A stretch of 64,000 bases of DNA, taken from the IMG/VR virus record IMGVR_UViG_3300042938_001476, positions 1 to 64,000 of that record; one strand, written 5' to 3'. A program made the translations under genes and the position numbers. Shown here in pieces: positions 27,277 through 37,911 of this stretch (positions are counted from its first letter, which is position 1; the number at the start of each line of letters is the position of its first letter). Under the pieces are notes generated by a model. That model worked only from the letters and a program-made list of their open reading frames with translations. It was not told the origin of the DNA and did not search any database. The DNA comes from a virus.

Positions 27277-29579
27277 GCGATGCATTAGAAACACTTTCAA
27301 AAGAAGGAACACCTCCAACGTCGAGGATAAAAGACGCAAGGTCAGCTTATGAGATTTGGGAGACACTACGACGAGCGGATGCCGTTTCGTCTTTTGACCG
27401 CAGTAAGATTGATGCTGCGTATGATAACGAAAGACCATACGACGAAAGAGCGTTGATCAATGCAGGGCAGTCATACAGGGTGAATGTATCTTGGGGGTTT
27501 GCAAAGCAAGTCCTTGACACTGCAATGGCGGGATATACCGACATTATCAATGCACCACAAACATTTTTTTCATGCCCTACACTTTACGGGACACAGACAG
27601 AAAATGATGAGTTGTCTCAGGTTGTAGCTCAAGAGGTAACTGCCGCTATCCGGTCTTGGCGTAACTTCTTTCCAACATACCTTAAGCTTTGCAATAGCTT
27701 TATTAAGCATGGCGTTGGAGTTGTAATGTTCAACGATGAGTGGGATTGGCGCTGGAAGTCTACAGATATGTCGGACTTCAAGATTCCTCGCAAGACAGAG
27801 ATTGGGCAGGACAATATCGATGTGGCTGCTTGCCTACGTTTCTATAGCCCTACACAACTCTATCAACTTATTAAAGACGAGGAGACAGCAAAAATCCACG
27901 GGTTCAATATTGAGGCTTGTCGCAGGTCAATTATCCAATCTGTAAACAATAACAACAATTACTCAAACTTCAGACAATATGATTGGGAGAAGCTTGAGAT
28001 GGAACTAAGGAACAATGACCTGTTCTTTACTACACAGGCTGCAAACCAACAGTCAATTCGCGTAGTTCATTTGTGGGTAACTGAATTTGATAATCGTGTA
28101 TCGCATTACATGATTAACGACGATAACTCCGTGCAGGATTTCCTATTCAAGAAGGTAGGCAGGTTTGAAAATAGTTATCAGGCATACACCGTATTCACCT
28201 ATGGCGTTGGAACAAACGGCTACTATCATGGCGTAAGAGGTCAAGGATATGATGTCTTTGCAATCAATGGTGCTTTGAATCGCGCATACTGCTCATTGCT
28301 TGAGATTGCATCGTTTGGTTCTGCGCCAACATTCCAACCTAAAGATGAGACTGCATTGCAAGAGATGCAGTTTATCCCAAATGGAATTTATAATTTGCTT
28401 TCGCCAGGAATTGAGGTCATTAAGGATACTATAATTCCTAATGTTTCCAGCGGAACCTTGCCAATTGTGAGTGCATTCACTCAACTCTTCCGTGAAAGAA
28501 CGGCAAGTTATAATACGGAATCCTTGGTAAACACATCGGTTGAGAAGTCCGCTACACAAGTACGCGCTGAACTTAGCAATATTGCTAAAATGAGCGTGTC
28601 AAGTTTGAACCTTTTCTTTGATCCATGGGAATCATTGATGCGAGAGATGGTGCGTAGACTAAAACGCAAAGACTATGATGCCCGTGAACCTGGAGGCAAG
28701 CAAGTGATTGAACTTCATAAGCGTCTTCTCCGTAGGGGTTCTGAATCGTTTGGTGCAAAGGATAGATATCTCCAAGCCTTCTTTGATCTTGATGTGGATA
28801 GGCTGCGTATTACAAAGCCAGTAGGAGCCGGATCAGAGGCGGCTCGTATGGTTTCCTTTGATCGACTCATGGGAATCTTTGGTAGCCTTCCAGACTTTGG
28901 TAAACAAAACCTTATTTGGGATATTGCTTCTGAAACCGCAGGGTATGAGAATGCTGCTCGTTATGCCATTCAGCCAGGTGACTCTGAGCGTCCTACTATT
29001 GATGCATCCATCGCGCAAATTGAGAACAATCAACTAATTGCAGGCAGCAATATACAAGTTCTTGATGGTCAGAACAACCTTGTTCACGCCAAGATTCATG
29101 TTGAGGCACTTAATCCTTTGGTTACTCAAGCGCAAGAATTGCTTGAACTTGATCCAATGCAGTTAGCCCCAATGCTTGGTGGTATTAATGCGCTTAATGC
29201 TCATGTTGCCCAGCATGTGGAACTACTATCTCAAGACCCGCAAATGCGTAGCGAGTCGGCAATGTTCCGTCAGGTTCTTCAGAATGCAGACGAGATTCTT
29301 CACAATGGCACTCTGAAGGTTCAGAAGCTTATGGCTCAACAACAGCAGCAAACTATGATGCAAGGTGGAGCAGAGCAAGAGCAGGCTCAACCTCAAATTG
29401 ATCCTGCGGTCTTGGCAAAGATTGATTCCGAAAGATCAATCCGGCAAGCAAAGCTTGAGATGGATATGCAGACACACCAACAAAAAATGATAATGCGTCA
29501 ACAAGAAGCATCGCAAAAATTAGCATTGAGAGATGCCGAAGTTGCAAGTAAAATTCAAACACAAGGAATCAGGGCATGA
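27273..29579 (+). CDS. Portal protein
   Basis: 768 residues, close in length and layout to podovirus-type portals. An N-terminal helical part is followed by a region that reads NVSWGFAKQVLDTAMAGY. The C-terminus is a long Gln-rich, helical barrel-like segment (QQQQTMMQGG then QTHQQKMIMRQQ, residues ~690-760). It forms the dodecameric channel at the capsid vertex and docks the terminase. It lies directly before the scaffold and capsid genes, the conserved order. Confidence 0.8.
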   Translation: MSDALETLSKEGTPPTSRIKDARSAYEIWETLRRADAVSSFDRSKIDAAYDNERPYDERALINAGQSYRVNVSWGFAKQVLDTAMAGYTDIINAPQTFFSCPTLYGTQTENDELSQVVAQEVTAAIRSWRNFFPTYLKLCNSFIKHGVGVVMFNDEWDWRWKSTDMSDFKIPRKTEIGQDNIDVAACLRFYSPTQLYQLIKDEETAKIHGFNIEACRRSIIQSVNNNNNYSNFRQYDWEKLEMELRNNDLFFTTQAANQQSIRVVHLWVTEFDNRVSHYMINDDNSVQDFLFKKVGRFENSYQAYTVFTYGVGTNGYYHGVRGQGYDVFAINGALNRAYCSLLEIASFGSAPTFQPKDETALQEMQFIPNGIYNLLSPGIEVIKDTIIPNVSSGTLPIVSAFTQLFRERTASYNTESLVNTSVEKSATQVRAELSNIAKMSVSSLNLFFDPWESLMREMVRRLKRKDYDAREPGGKQVIELHKRLLRRGSESFGAKDRYLQAFFDLDVDRLRITKPVGAGSEAARMVSFDRLMGIFGSLPDFGKQNLIWDIASETAGYENAARYAIQPGDSERPTIDASIAQIENNQLIAGSNIQVLDGQNNLVHAKIHVEALNPLVTQAQELLELDPMQLAPMLGGINALNAHVAQHVELLSQDPQMRSESAMFRQVLQNADEILHNGTLKVQKLMAQQQQQTMMQGGAEQEQAQPQIDPAVLAKIDSERSIRQAKLEMDMQTHQQKMIMRQQEASQKLALRDAEVASKIQTQGIRA

Positions 29580-29914
29580 CACAAAGACAACTATTTCAAC
29601 TAAATTCAGACAAGGTATCAACGCTTGAATCATTATTGGAAATGCCAATATTTAAAGAGGCAGTTACCATAGTAAGGCAAGAATGTTCACCTAAAGCACC
29701 AACAGACATCGAGGCAGCTAAGTCAATCGGGGCTGAAGATTTCATTAATAAGTTGACTCTTTTAACAAGAGTGAACCAAAAGAAGTTGAATGATTTGGAC
29801 AAAGAGTATATTGTTCAAGCGCGAAGAAAGCTTTTGTCTACTGGGCTATATACAGAAGACGAAATATTGGAGGCTGAACGGCTTTCAATGGGAGTAAACA
29901 ATCAACAAGAATAA
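29576..29914 (+). CDS. Hypothetical small virion-operon protein
   Basis: 112 residues, helical, 4-nt overlap with the portal gene (ATGA). Position between portal and scaffold suggests a role in assembly, but no motif was recognised. Confidence 0.6.
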   Translation: MTQRQLFQLNSDKVSTLESLLEMPIFKEAVTIVRQECSPKAPTDIEAAKSIGAEDFINKLTLLTRVNQKKLNDLDKEYIVQARRKLLSTGLYTEDEILEAERLSMGVNNQQE

Positions 29915-29918
29915 CATT

Positions 29919-30032
29919 ATGAAAAACAAAGAAACAGTAGTTAAAGCACCAGCAACTTCCAGCAAGAAAACGAGCGTTGGAACCAAGAACAAATCTTGGG
30001 GCGACCGTCATCGTGCGGGAATCAAGAAATAA
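29919..30032 (+). CDS. Small basic protein
   Basis: 37 residues, rich in Lys, Ser and Thr, ending RHRAGIKK. Located between the portal and scaffold genes with short gaps on both sides. A small basic protein could bind packaged DNA or act in assembly; no family known. Confidence 0.5.
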   Translation: MKNKETVVKAPATSSKKTSVGTKNKSWGDRHRAGIKK

Positions 30033-30037
30033 GTAAT

Positions 30038-31198
30038 ATGTCAGAACAAACACAAGAAGCACCAACAACAACAGACTCGGCAATCTCTAATTTAAAGAGT
30101 GCGCTGACATCCATTGCTAACAATGACCTCGCTGTCCAGCCACCGAAGGAGAGTAAGCCTATTGAGCCTACTCAACCTTCACCAGCAACAGAAGCAAAAC
30201 AAGAAACGCAGGCCGAATCTGCTGGAGGAAATGAGGAAAATAAAGTTGAAGCTACTACTAAAGATGTTCAGTCCGAAGTAGAGCCAACTGAAGACAAGGC
30301 TAAGATTCGCTGGAAGGAATTGAAGCAAGCAGAGACTGAACTTAAAACCGCACAGCGAGAACTTGCAGAACTTAAAGCCAAAGGGGAAGAATATGAGCAA
30401 GCCGCAAGTGAAGTATCTGAACTTAAAGAACAACTTGAAGCTATTCAGCAAGAGCGTGAAGCACTTGATGGTGAGCTTTATCTAACAAGGGTTCAGTCAA
30501 CAAGGGAGTGGAAGCAATACATTGCAGAACCTCTAAGCCAAATTATTCAAGACGCAGAGTTTTATTCCCAAAGAAATAAGACTGATGCTGGAGAGCTTAT
30601 CAATGCACTTCAAGCTGATAGCAATGGTGATCCAGCACAACTTGAAAACCTAATCTCCGATTGGTCTGAACGGGATAAAACAAAAGTTTGGGCATTGGCA
30701 GATAACTTGCTTCAGATCGAAAAGCGTAAGGGGGAACTTGAAACAAATTCAAAGGCTGCATACGAGGCTTCTATGGAGCGGCAAGGCAAGGAACAGCAGG
30801 ATCAATACAAGCAATATATTGCTCAAAGAGAAACTGCTGTGAGTGAAGTTTTGCCAAAGATCAGCGAAAAGGTATTTAGTCTTTTGCCGGAAGATAAGAG
30901 GCCGGACATGAACAAGCTCCAACAAGAAGTAATGGGTTACGATGAGTGGCCAGAAAACCTCAAGGTTTACGGAATTCTTGGCGCAACTGTCCTTCCTGAC
31001 TTGGTTGATCAGATTACTTCACTACAGAAAGAGTTGAGTGATGCCAAGGAAAACAATGTGAAGCTCCGTGGTGGCGCTCCTGCTGCTGCTGGTGGCAATT
31101 CACCAAGGACTCCAAATGAAACATCAAAGTCAGTTGACTACACTAAAGTAGATACTGATGATTTTGTTAAGAGTCTTGTAAGTCGGATTTCTGGTTAA
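30038..31198 (+). CDS. Scaffolding-like protein
   Basis: 386 residues from the ATG at 30038. Residues ~1-85 are Pro/Glu/Thr-rich and disordered. Residues ~90-160 form a coiled coil (ELKAKGEEYEQAASEVSEL), followed by a long helical part and a Gly/Ala-rich tail. This composition and the place before the major capsid gene fit a scaffold. It ends just before a strong terminator. Confidence 0.65.
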   Translation: MSEQTQEAPTTTDSAISNLKSALTSIANNDLAVQPPKESKPIEPTQPSPATEAKQETQAESAGGNEENKVEATTKDVQSEVEPTEDKAKIRWKELKQAETELKTAQRELAELKAKGEEYEQAASEVSELKEQLEAIQQEREALDGELYLTRVQSTREWKQYIAEPLSQIIQDAEFYSQRNKTDAGELINALQADSNGDPAQLENLISDWSERDKTKVWALADNLLQIEKRKGELETNSKAAYEASMERQGKEQQDQYKQYIAQRETAVSEVLPKISEKVFSLLPEDKRPDMNKLQQEVMGYDEWPENLKVYGILGATVLPDLVDQITSLQKELSDAKENNVKLRGGAPAAAGGNSPRTPNETSKSVDYTKVDTDDFVKSLVSRISG

Positions 31199-31225
31199 CA
31201 TTTGCGTCTGGTGTAGATGCTAAGT

Positions 31226-31258
31226 AGAGCGGGATTAAAAACCCCGCTCTATTTTTTT
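31226..31258 (+). terminator. Intrinsic terminator after scaffold
   Basis: AGAGCGGG (31226-31233) pairs with CCCGCTCT (31243-31250), loop of 9 nt, followed by ATTTTTTT. Confidence 0.85.
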
Positions 31259-31294
31259 GTTGATTCCAAGTTGTATTTTGTTTAATTAAATTTT

Positions 31295-32155
31295 ATGAAA
31301 GAAGAACTAAAAAAATCTCTTAAAGAGCTTTATAAAAAGAATCCATTTGCTGAAAAATTATCAGACAAGGAAGCATATTATCGCGCAGTAAACAAAGAGG
31401 CTTTTGAAGATTACCTAAAAAACAAGGTTGTTAGGGGTAATCCGAAGGGTAGTGAAAAGGGAGCATTTATGTTTGGCGGCAAATTAATGAAAAGGGGAAC
31501 CCCATTTCCCGCCTTTCAAAAGGGAAAAATTCTTGAGCAATATTTACCAAAATCTGGCGAGGGATATATTTTTGAATCAAAAAGGCCAATGGTAGCAAGG
31601 GGCGAAATAAACCCAGTTAGGGGTGGAACGCAATTAGGCGGGGGTCACTTTGCACATAGACCATACGATCCATTTACTGGAAGCACGGTTAAAGAATTAA
31701 ATGCAGCAGAAGTTCGTGCGTTTGAAGGTAAGCCTAATCCAATTATGGGATACAAAGAAGTTGGCAAGGGTTATCCTGCTGTTCAAGCAGCCAAACAATC
31801 TTTGGCAAGAACGGCAAGAGGTGTTGCAAAAGGCGTTGGCTCCGCTGCATTGGCTGGAGCCGCATCCGCTGCCGTAGAGCCTATTGCTGAAGCGGCAATG
31901 CAAAAATATGAAGAGACAATGGGATATGAAACTCCAGACCCTAAATCTACAGCCGGAAGATTACGCGCATTAACTATAGGGGGTGGGCCTCTTGCTGCCC
32001 CGTATGAGGTTGGAAAAGCAGCAACTGAACTTGTTACTGATATTATTCCGTCAGCAACACAACTTGCTTACGAAAAATTTATTGAATCTCCTGCAAGGGA
32101 GAAAAGAATAAAAGAGCGTACGCAGCAAAAAAAATCAGATAAAAAGAAATCTTAA
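31295..32155 (+). CDS. Hypothetical virion protein
   Basis: 286 residues. The N-terminal ~110 residues carry aromatic and basic positions (AYYRAVNKEAFEDYL, then VRGN and AFMFGG) that could be an enzyme fold, possibly ADP-ribosyltransferase-like. I cannot confirm this. An Ala/Gly-rich helical segment (~residues 165-205) follows, and the tail is strongly basic. It lies between two strong transcription features and may be an independently transcribed minor virion protein. Confidence 0.5.
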   Translation: MKEELKKSLKELYKKNPFAEKLSDKEAYYRAVNKEAFEDYLKNKVVRGNPKGSEKGAFMFGGKLMKRGTPFPAFQKGKILEQYLPKSGEGYIFESKRPMVARGEINPVRGGTQLGGGHFAHRPYDPFTGSTVKELNAAEVRAFEGKPNPIMGYKEVGKGYPAVQAAKQSLARTARGVAKGVGSAALAGAASAAVEPIAEAAMQKYEETMGYETPDPKSTAGRLRALTIGGGPLAAPYEVGKAATELVTDIIPSATQLAYEKFIESPAREKRIKERTQQKKSDKKKS

Positions 32156-32398
32156 TTATTGTTAAAAATAATGCTTGCTTATTTTAACAGCGTAACCTAT
32201 TTGTCGAAATGCAAGTTGTAAGACTTGTTTAAAAATCTTACATGGATCGCTGATTCCTTAACATCAGTAAATAAATTGAGCTTATAAATCCGAAAGGTCT
32301 TTGAGGTGGCTCACCAAAGAAAAATAACACAATTACATTTGGCAACTTAAAAGCTCTTGTAATTCACAACCAAACTTAAAATAGAAAGATAAAAAAAT
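32156..32398 (+). promoter_or_regulatory. Structured untranslated leader of the capsid gene
   Basis: 243 bp without a gene. Its RNA can form at least three hairpins: one with arms TGTAAGA/TCTTACA, one with CTGAT/ATCAG, and a long one at 32298-32320 (TCTTTG plus GGTG pairing CACC plus AAAGA). A degenerate palindrome lies at 32157-32171. Likely a promoter and stabilising leader for the highly expressed capsid protein. Promoter boxes could not be fixed. Confidence 0.4.
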
Positions 32399-33586
32399 AT
32401 GTCTCAGTATAATCTCGCTGATGTAAATAATCAGCTTCAACAGGAAGCCGGACGAATCGGTGAAATGATTTCGTCCAAACTCATCGCAACTGACCCTTGG
32501 AATCGTCTTATCAAACAAGACAACTTCCCTGCTGGAATGGGCGAATCCATTCAGACTCTTATCCAAGAGCGCACAACTGTTCCTAACGCATCCTCGACTG
32601 CGTGGGAAGATGTTGGAACTAATGATGGCACTGGCAATACTTGTAACCCAACACCACAGGTTGTTGAGTTTGCTCGTACTCTCAAGAGCTACAACCTGCA
32701 ACAGTCCGCTATCCGTTCCCCTGGCTTCTGTGTGAATGATCTTCGCACCGCTTGGAAGGCTGAAGAGCAGCTTGCTGGTGAAGTTAAGGTTCTTAAAGAA
32801 AACTCCCAGTGGTTCTGGAGCAATCGTTATCGTGATGAATTTTCTCGTCTCGCTGGCAACAAGGTTGTTACTGATGTTAACGACTCGTTGGCAATGTCCA
32901 CAAGCGGATCGAACCAAGCGTTCCCTGCTGCGGCTCCTGCTTATGCGCTCGACCAAGGTATCCTCGATCAGTTCTATCTTGATCTCTCCCGTGATGCGGC
33001 TGAAGGTCATTATGCAATGGTTGATGGTGAACCTCAGTACGGTCTCATCTGCTCGCCAGAAACAAGCAACTACCTCAAGAAACAGAATGCCGATATCCGT
33101 CAGGACTTGCGCTTCTCTTCACAGGTTGATGAGCTTATCAAGCCATTCGGCGCTGCATTCAGCTACAGTGGCTTTGTCCACTTGGTTGATCGTCAGGCTC
33201 CTCGCTACGACTTCGTTGATGGCGCGTTCGTTCGTGTGCCGTTCTTCAGCACTGCCCCTGCCAACACTGGCAACAAGGCTGTTGTGAACCCAGCATACCG
33301 CACTGCCCCATATGAAGTTAGCTTCATCTACAACCCCCATGTTTATACTTCGCGTGTTGCACAGGTTATTACAAGCCCAGGTTCCGGCCTAAAGTTTGAT
33401 CCCGTTAACTATCGTGGTGAGTTCATGTGGATCAACAACAAGGATAATGCGAACAACATCCTTGGTGTGAATGGTTACTTCTACGCTCTGTTCATGCAGG
33501 GTTCACAGCCAAAGCGCACTGAGTGGGGTTATGCTATCATGCATCTCCGTTGCTCACCAGCTACGCTGTATCAATCCTGCTCCTAA
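32399..33586 (+). CDS. Major capsid protein
   Basis: 395 residues, following the scaffold gene and its terminator, preceded by a long leader and followed by another strong terminator. The N-terminal part (residues 1-60) is helical, followed by a mixed alpha/beta body consistent with a capsid subunit. Codon use is more C-rich (for example CTC and ATC) than in flanking genes, consistent with high expression. The exact fold family was not determined. Confidence 0.75.
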   Translation: MSQYNLADVNNQLQQEAGRIGEMISSKLIATDPWNRLIKQDNFPAGMGESIQTLIQERTTVPNASSTAWEDVGTNDGTGNTCNPTPQVVEFARTLKSYNLQQSAIRSPGFCVNDLRTAWKAEEQLAGEVKVLKENSQWFWSNRYRDEFSRLAGNKVVTDVNDSLAMSTSGSNQAFPAAAPAYALDQGILDQFYLDLSRDAAEGHYAMVDGEPQYGLICSPETSNYLKKQNADIRQDLRFSSQVDELIKPFGAAFSYSGFVHLVDRQAPRYDFVDGAFVRVPFFSTAPANTGNKAVVNPAYRTAPYEVSFIYNPHVYTSRVAQVITSPGSGLKFDPVNYRGEFMWINNKDNANNILGVNGYFYALFMQGSQPKRTEWGYAIMHLRCSPATLYQSCS

Positions 33587-33600
33587 GAGCTAACAGATCA

Positions 33601-33643
33601 AGCGCGGGGAGGTATTGAGCTTCCCCGCGCTAATCTCTTTTTG
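33601..33643 (+). terminator. Intrinsic terminator after capsid gene
   Basis: AGCGCGGGGA (33601-33610) pairs with TCCCCGCGCT (33622-33631), 11-nt loop, then AATCTCTTTTTG. Confidence 0.85.
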
Positions 33644-33664
33644 TAACTTTAACGAAAGACAACT

Positions 33665-33976
33665 ATGGACGAAAATAAAAAAGGCGGTCTTGCGGTTATG
33701 ATTGGTATGGGTGCAGCTTCTAATGAAGTGGTTTTTACAGCACCGGAAGGAATGGATGTTTCAGAAATGAAAGAAGGCGAGGAGAAAGAAATCCTTGCTA
33801 TGGTTCGCTATGATGGCGATGGACAATTTACGTTGGTTTCTGTTGATGGTTACCCACTCGCTGAATCTGGACAAGAAGAAATGCCAGAAGGATATGAAGA
33901 GGGTGAAGAAAACGAAATGGAAGAAGAAGAAGAATCTTATCCACAACGACTTCAATCCCGCGCAGGATTGGCATAA
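33665..33976 (+). CDS. Acidic small protein
   Basis: 103 residues. The N-terminal half is beta-prone and the second half is very acidic (MPEGYEEGEENEMEEEEE, residues 72-89). Located just after the capsid gene. It might be a head decoration or assembly protein; no motif is recognised. Confidence 0.55.
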   Translation: MDENKKGGLAVMIGMGAASNEVVFTAPEGMDVSEMKEGEEKEILAMVRYDGDGQFTLVSVDGYPLAESGQEEMPEGYEEGEENEMEEEEESYPQRLQSRAGLA

Positions 33977-33977
33977 T

Positions 33978-34130
33978 ATGGCGCAAACTCCAGAACACGG
34001 AGACTCTGAATACAATCTTCTGCTAAAGATAGCAGAAAACTTTGGCGTTATTGTTGAGCATGGAGATTCAAAAGAAGTTTTGCTTTACAAGATTGCTGAA
34101 AAAACTTATGAATCAGCAAATCAAACTTAA
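33978..34130 (+). CDS. Small HGD-repeat protein
   Basis: 50 residues from the ATG at 33978, with two copies of HGDS-x3-LL-KIAE. The same motif opens the next gene (34146). A short amphipathic helix repeated in tandem, shared with a fibre N-terminus, suggests an adaptor or attachment peptide. Confidence 0.6.
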   Translation: MAQTPEHGDSEYNLLLKIAENFGVIVEHGDSKEVLLYKIAEKTYESANQT

Positions 34131-34145
34131 TTAGAATTTAAACAT

Positions 34146-36119
34146 ATGGCTCAACAACCCAAACACGGAGACGGAAGTTTCAACCTGCTTTATAAAATTG
34201 CAGATAATACCTATGATATGTCGCAGGGTGGCGGGGGGGAAACCGGAGCTACAGGTGCTACTGGTGAAGTTGGAGCTACAGGGAATGTAGGATCAACTGG
34301 GGCTACTGGGCCTGCCGCTGACACATCTACATTTGTTCAGAAATCAGGTGATACAATGACAGGTAAGCTAAATCTTCCTGTATCAACGACATTATCAGCA
34401 CCAGTTAATATTGGAACTGGTTCCGCTCCTACCTCTCCAATTAATGGTGATGTTTGGCTTACAGGATCAAATTTAACATGGAAAGGAACTTCTGCGGATA
34501 TTCAAGAAGCTGCTACCTTAAAAAAAGCAAACATTTTTACACGGGCACAAGCCGTTCAACTTGGCACAACTGACACAGGAATTGGATTAAAAATCACAAA
34601 TTTAGGGTCTGGCGAATCTTTGAGAATTGAAGATGAATCTCCAGAATCAACGCCATTTGTTGTTTCTGCGGCAGGCAAAGTTGGTATTGGTGTTATTCCT
34701 GACGCTACAGTCTCACTTTCACTCGATACAACAGGAGTTAAATTTGGTGATGGAACCATTCAAACTACAGCTACTATTGCAGGGGCAACAGGAGCTACGG
34801 GTGCAACAGGAGTAGGTTCCGTTGGGGCAACAGGAGCGACAGGCCCAGCAGCAGACACTTCAACATTTGTTCAAAAATCTGGCGACACGATGACTGGTAA
34901 GTTAACCTTGCCAGCATCAACAACTGTATCGGCTCCAATAAATATCCCGCATGGGGTTGATCCTGCATCTCCTTCTAATGGCGATTTGTGGTTGACTGGG
35001 ACGCTTAAATATAGAGATCAAGCTGGAACAACTCGATTTGTCGCAGACACAAATCGACCCAATAGTTTTACCCAAAGACAAACCATATCTGCTGATGTAT
35101 TTACTACTTTGCCTGCGTTGCGAATAACTCAAGAAGGAACTGGAGAAGCATTCCGAGTAGAGGATGGCCCCACTCCAGACGCAACTGCTTTTGTCATTAG
35201 TAATGCGGGCAGAGTAGGCGTTGGAGTTACACCAGACGCAAGCGTTGCACTTTCTGTTGATACAACAGGCATCAAATTCGGTGACGGCACTATTCAGACT
35301 ACCGCATCTATTTCGGGAGCTACAGGAGCAACAGGAGCAAGCGTGACAGGTGCTACAGGTGCTACTGGAACCGCTGGAGTAGACGGAGCGACTGGAGCAA
35401 CAGGTATTACTGGAGGGGCTGGATCAACTGGAGCTACAGGTATTACTGGCGATGTCGGAGCGACTGGCGCGACAGGAGTTATTGGCGCGAGCGGTGCAGA
35501 TGGAACAGGGACAGCATATTACGGACAAGTTTCCCGAATCACAAACGGCACAATATCAATCGCTACTGCTGGGACATATCAATCAACCGGATTAACCGCT
35601 ACGCTCGATTCTGAAAACTTTGGAGTGAGCCTTGGGACAACAGATAGCTTTGCTGTAAAGAATACATCTGGTTCCGCGCAACTTTTCAAAATCTACGGAT
35701 CGGCAGATATTGATGCAGGAAACAATACGATTCTTGGAATTAAATTGGCACTTAATGGAACTCCGATTGACAATACAGAGTGCAATGCGTCAACGGGACA
35801 AGGCACTACTTTTGCAAAACTTGTTACAAATTGGATGATAGAATTGCAACCGAATGATGAGGTTGCCTTGTTCGTTACAAACAAAACTACCGCTGGAAAT
35901 GTTACCTTGTTGCGCGGCAGGTTGGTTGCATCAACTGTTGGACGGCAAGGAGAAGAGGGTGCTACAGGTGCAACTGGCTCAACTCCTGCAAACATTATTT
36001 TATCTGATACGACTGGACTTACAGGAGCAACTCAACTTGCAAATATAGTGCAAATTACACAAGCTGGGTATAACGCTACAACACCATTGTCTAACACACT
36101 TTACATTATCGTAGGATGA
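34146..36119 (+). CDS. Modular collagen-like tail fibre
   Basis: 657 residues. N-terminal [17 protein letters not shown] motif as in the small gene upstream. Three Gly-x-Thr/Ala collagen-like blocks alternate with two copies of a ~150-residue module that starts [15 protein letters not shown] and ends DGTIQTTA; the same module occurs once in the gene at 38095. The [11 protein letters not shown] motif is found in tail-fibre repeats of many phages. The last ~180 residues are a beta-rich end domain. Overlaps the next gene by 4 nt. Confidence 0.7.
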   Translation: MAQQPKHGDGSFNLLYKIADNTYDMSQGGGGETGATGATGEVGATGNVGSTGATGPAADTSTFVQKSGDTMTGKLNLPVSTTLSAPVNIGTGSAPTSPINGDVWLTGSNLTWKGTSADIQEAATLKKANIFTRAQAVQLGTTDTGIGLKITNLGSGESLRIEDESPESTPFVVSAAGKVGIGVIPDATVSLSLDTTGVKFGDGTIQTTATIAGATGATGATGVGSVGATGATGPAADTSTFVQKSGDTMTGKLTLPASTTVSAPINIPHGVDPASPSNGDLWLTGTLKYRDQAGTTRFVADTNRPNSFTQRQTISADVFTTLPALRITQEGTGEAFRVEDGPTPDATAFVISNAGRVGVGVTPDASVALSVDTTGIKFGDGTIQTTASISGATGATGASVTGATGATGTAGVDGATGATGITGGAGSTGATGITGDVGATGATGVIGASGADGTGTAYYGQVSRITNGTISIATAGTYQSTGLTATLDSENFGVSLGTTDSFAVKNTSGSAQLFKIYGSADIDAGNNTILGIKLALNGTPIDNTECNASTGQGTTFAKLVTNWMIELQPNDEVALFVTNKTTAGNVTLLRGRLVASTVGRQGEEGATGATGSTPANIILSDTTGLTGATQLANIVQITQAGYNATTPLSNTLYIIVG

Positions 36120-37699
36120 TTTTAACCGATTCCAGTGCAGCAAATGTTGGGGCAACTGCTGTAACAGCAATTGCATCTGCGACAGGTGCATTTCGTCAGT
36201 TCATGTGCTATGCCGACACAACCATTTCCTTGGTTATTTCTGGCACAATCGGTCTTATTAAAAACGGAGCAGGAATTCTGACTCTCACTGAAAACAACAC
36301 CTATTCTGGTGGCACAATGATCAATGATGGTTATGTTGTTGCAGAAAACCAAAACGCTCTTGGGACAGGACAGGTCACATTGAATTCAACTAATGCAGGA
36401 TTGATACTGTCGAACGGAACATACATAAACAATTTATTAGTAACGGACAATCTTAATTCAAAATTTTTAGGTGTATTTTTTGATGGGATTAACACTTATG
36501 CCCCAATTTGGTCTGGCACTATTCTCATCAATGAAACTTCTGCTTTAGGATTTATAATTTCGTCAGCTTCAGGAGACTCTATAACAATTTCTGGAAATAT
36601 AAGTGGCGCAGGAAGTATAACCAAACAAAACCCCGGATTCCTTTTTTTAAGTGGTAATAACAGTTTTACAGGAGGAATCACTATTAGTTCAAACGGGGGA
36701 ATTGTTGTTGTAAATAATAACAACGCTTTAGGGACAGGAAGTGCAACATTGGCAGGGTCAAATGCAAAAATTTATATTGGCAATGGAGTTACAATTTCAA
36801 ATACAATAATTGTTTCTGATACTGGAGGTCAAAAAACCATACTGGTTGAAACAGGAGAGTCTGCTGTTATTTCTAATGTTACTAACAATGAGACAGGTTT
36901 TGGAAATTTTAGATTTGATACCGAGAGCGCAGCATTATTAAATGTTGCAGGAGTTATCAGCGGAGTTGGATCAATTACAAAAATAGGAACAGGACTTTTG
37001 ACTCTCTCTGGCACTTGCAACTACACGGGGCAAACGCAAATCAACTCTGGAACGCTTGAAGTTACAGGAGCATCAACGCTCAACGGAGTTATTAGCGGAT
37101 CAGGAACATTAAGAAAAACTGGAACGGCAGTTTTAACAATAGGTGGGAACAATACTTACTCTGGAGGAACATCGTATGTTGCCGCAGGAACAAGTGCTTA
37201 TATATTATGCACATCAAGCAATGCTTTTGGAACGGGACTTCTTACTGTGTCCAACGCTGTAGGACGCATCGACACAGGGAGTAATGTAACCCTACCTAAT
37301 AATTTTCAATTAACTACTGCCCTGCAGATTCGCACTCTTGGAGCAAACACGATAACAGTTTCAGGTAATATTGCAGGAGGCGGAAGCTTGACTAAATCGG
37401 GCAACGGAACCCTTATTCTGTCTGGAACATTAACCTACACAGGGCAAACAATTATTACTGGACTCTTGCGAGCGTTCCAAACAACTGGAGCATCAACCGC
37501 GACCGCAACATTTAACTCGGCTGGCTCATTCATTGCTGTTTCGTTCAATGTTTCACCTCCGTCTGGTGTTACAACTTTCCGATTTTTCCAAGGCTCGACA
37601 GCAAGCACTTGGGGCTTAGGAACTTTGACAGGCGTCCCTGCTGGAACAACGGCGACCTATAATTCAACAAACTCAACCCTTTCAGTTACAGTCCCATGA
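36116..37699 (+). CDS. Fibre or adhesin with autotransporter-type beta-strand repeats
   Basis: 527 residues with about five copies of a GxGxLTLxGxNTYSGGTxI-type repeat (positions near 48-65, 175-193, 280-300, 335-355, 425-450). This repeat is known from passenger domains of autotransporter-like surface proteins, where it builds a beta-helix. In a phage it may be a beta-helical fibre or a mimic of host surface proteins. Its abundance in some Gram-negative phyla, such as Verrucomicrobia, is a host hint. Overlaps both neighbours by 4 nt. Confidence 0.65.
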   Translation: MILTDSSAANVGATAVTAIASATGAFRQFMCYADTTISLVISGTIGLIKNGAGILTLTENNTYSGGTMINDGYVVAENQNALGTGQVTLNSTNAGLILSNGTYINNLLVTDNLNSKFLGVFFDGINTYAPIWSGTILINETSALGFIISSASGDSITISGNISGAGSITKQNPGFLFLSGNNSFTGGITISSNGGIVVVNNNNALGTGSATLAGSNAKIYIGNGVTISNTIIVSDTGGQKTILVETGESAVISNVTNNETGFGNFRFDTESAALLNVAGVISGVGSITKIGTGLLTLSGTCNYTGQTQINSGTLEVTGASTLNGVISGSGTLRKTGTAVLTIGGNNTYSGGTSYVAAGTSAYILCTSSNAFGTGLLTVSNAVGRIDTGSNVTLPNNFQLTTALQIRTLGANTITVSGNIAGGGSLTKSGNGTLILSGTLTYTGQTIITGLLRAFQTTGASTATATFNSAGSFIAVSFNVSPPSGVTTFRFFQGSTASTWGLGTLTGVPAGTTATYNSTNSTLSVTVP

Positions 37700-37911
37700 T
37701 CATTACTCCAAGTGCAAATGGCTGGTCATACGACGATTCTGTTGGAATGTGGAAATTGGCATATGAAGAGAAAACCATTATTTTCTACCAACAAACAAAC
37801 CAATCAATTGCGACTCCTCAAACATTATTTGTAGGCACTGAACAAGAGTGCGAAGATCAGATTAAATTACTCGACCTTAAATACCCAGAACAAACAGAAG
37901 AAACAGAATAA
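37696..37911 (+). CDS. Small hypothetical protein
   Basis: 71 residues, beginning in the ATGA overlap with the previous fibre gene. Trp- and Tyr-rich beta start and an acidic tail ending EQTEETE. Position after a fibre suggests a chaperone or tip protein; no family recognised. Confidence 0.5.
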   Translation: MIITPSANGWSYDDSVGMWKLAYEEKTIIFYQQTNQSIATPQTLFVGTEQECEDQIKLLDLKYPEQTEETE

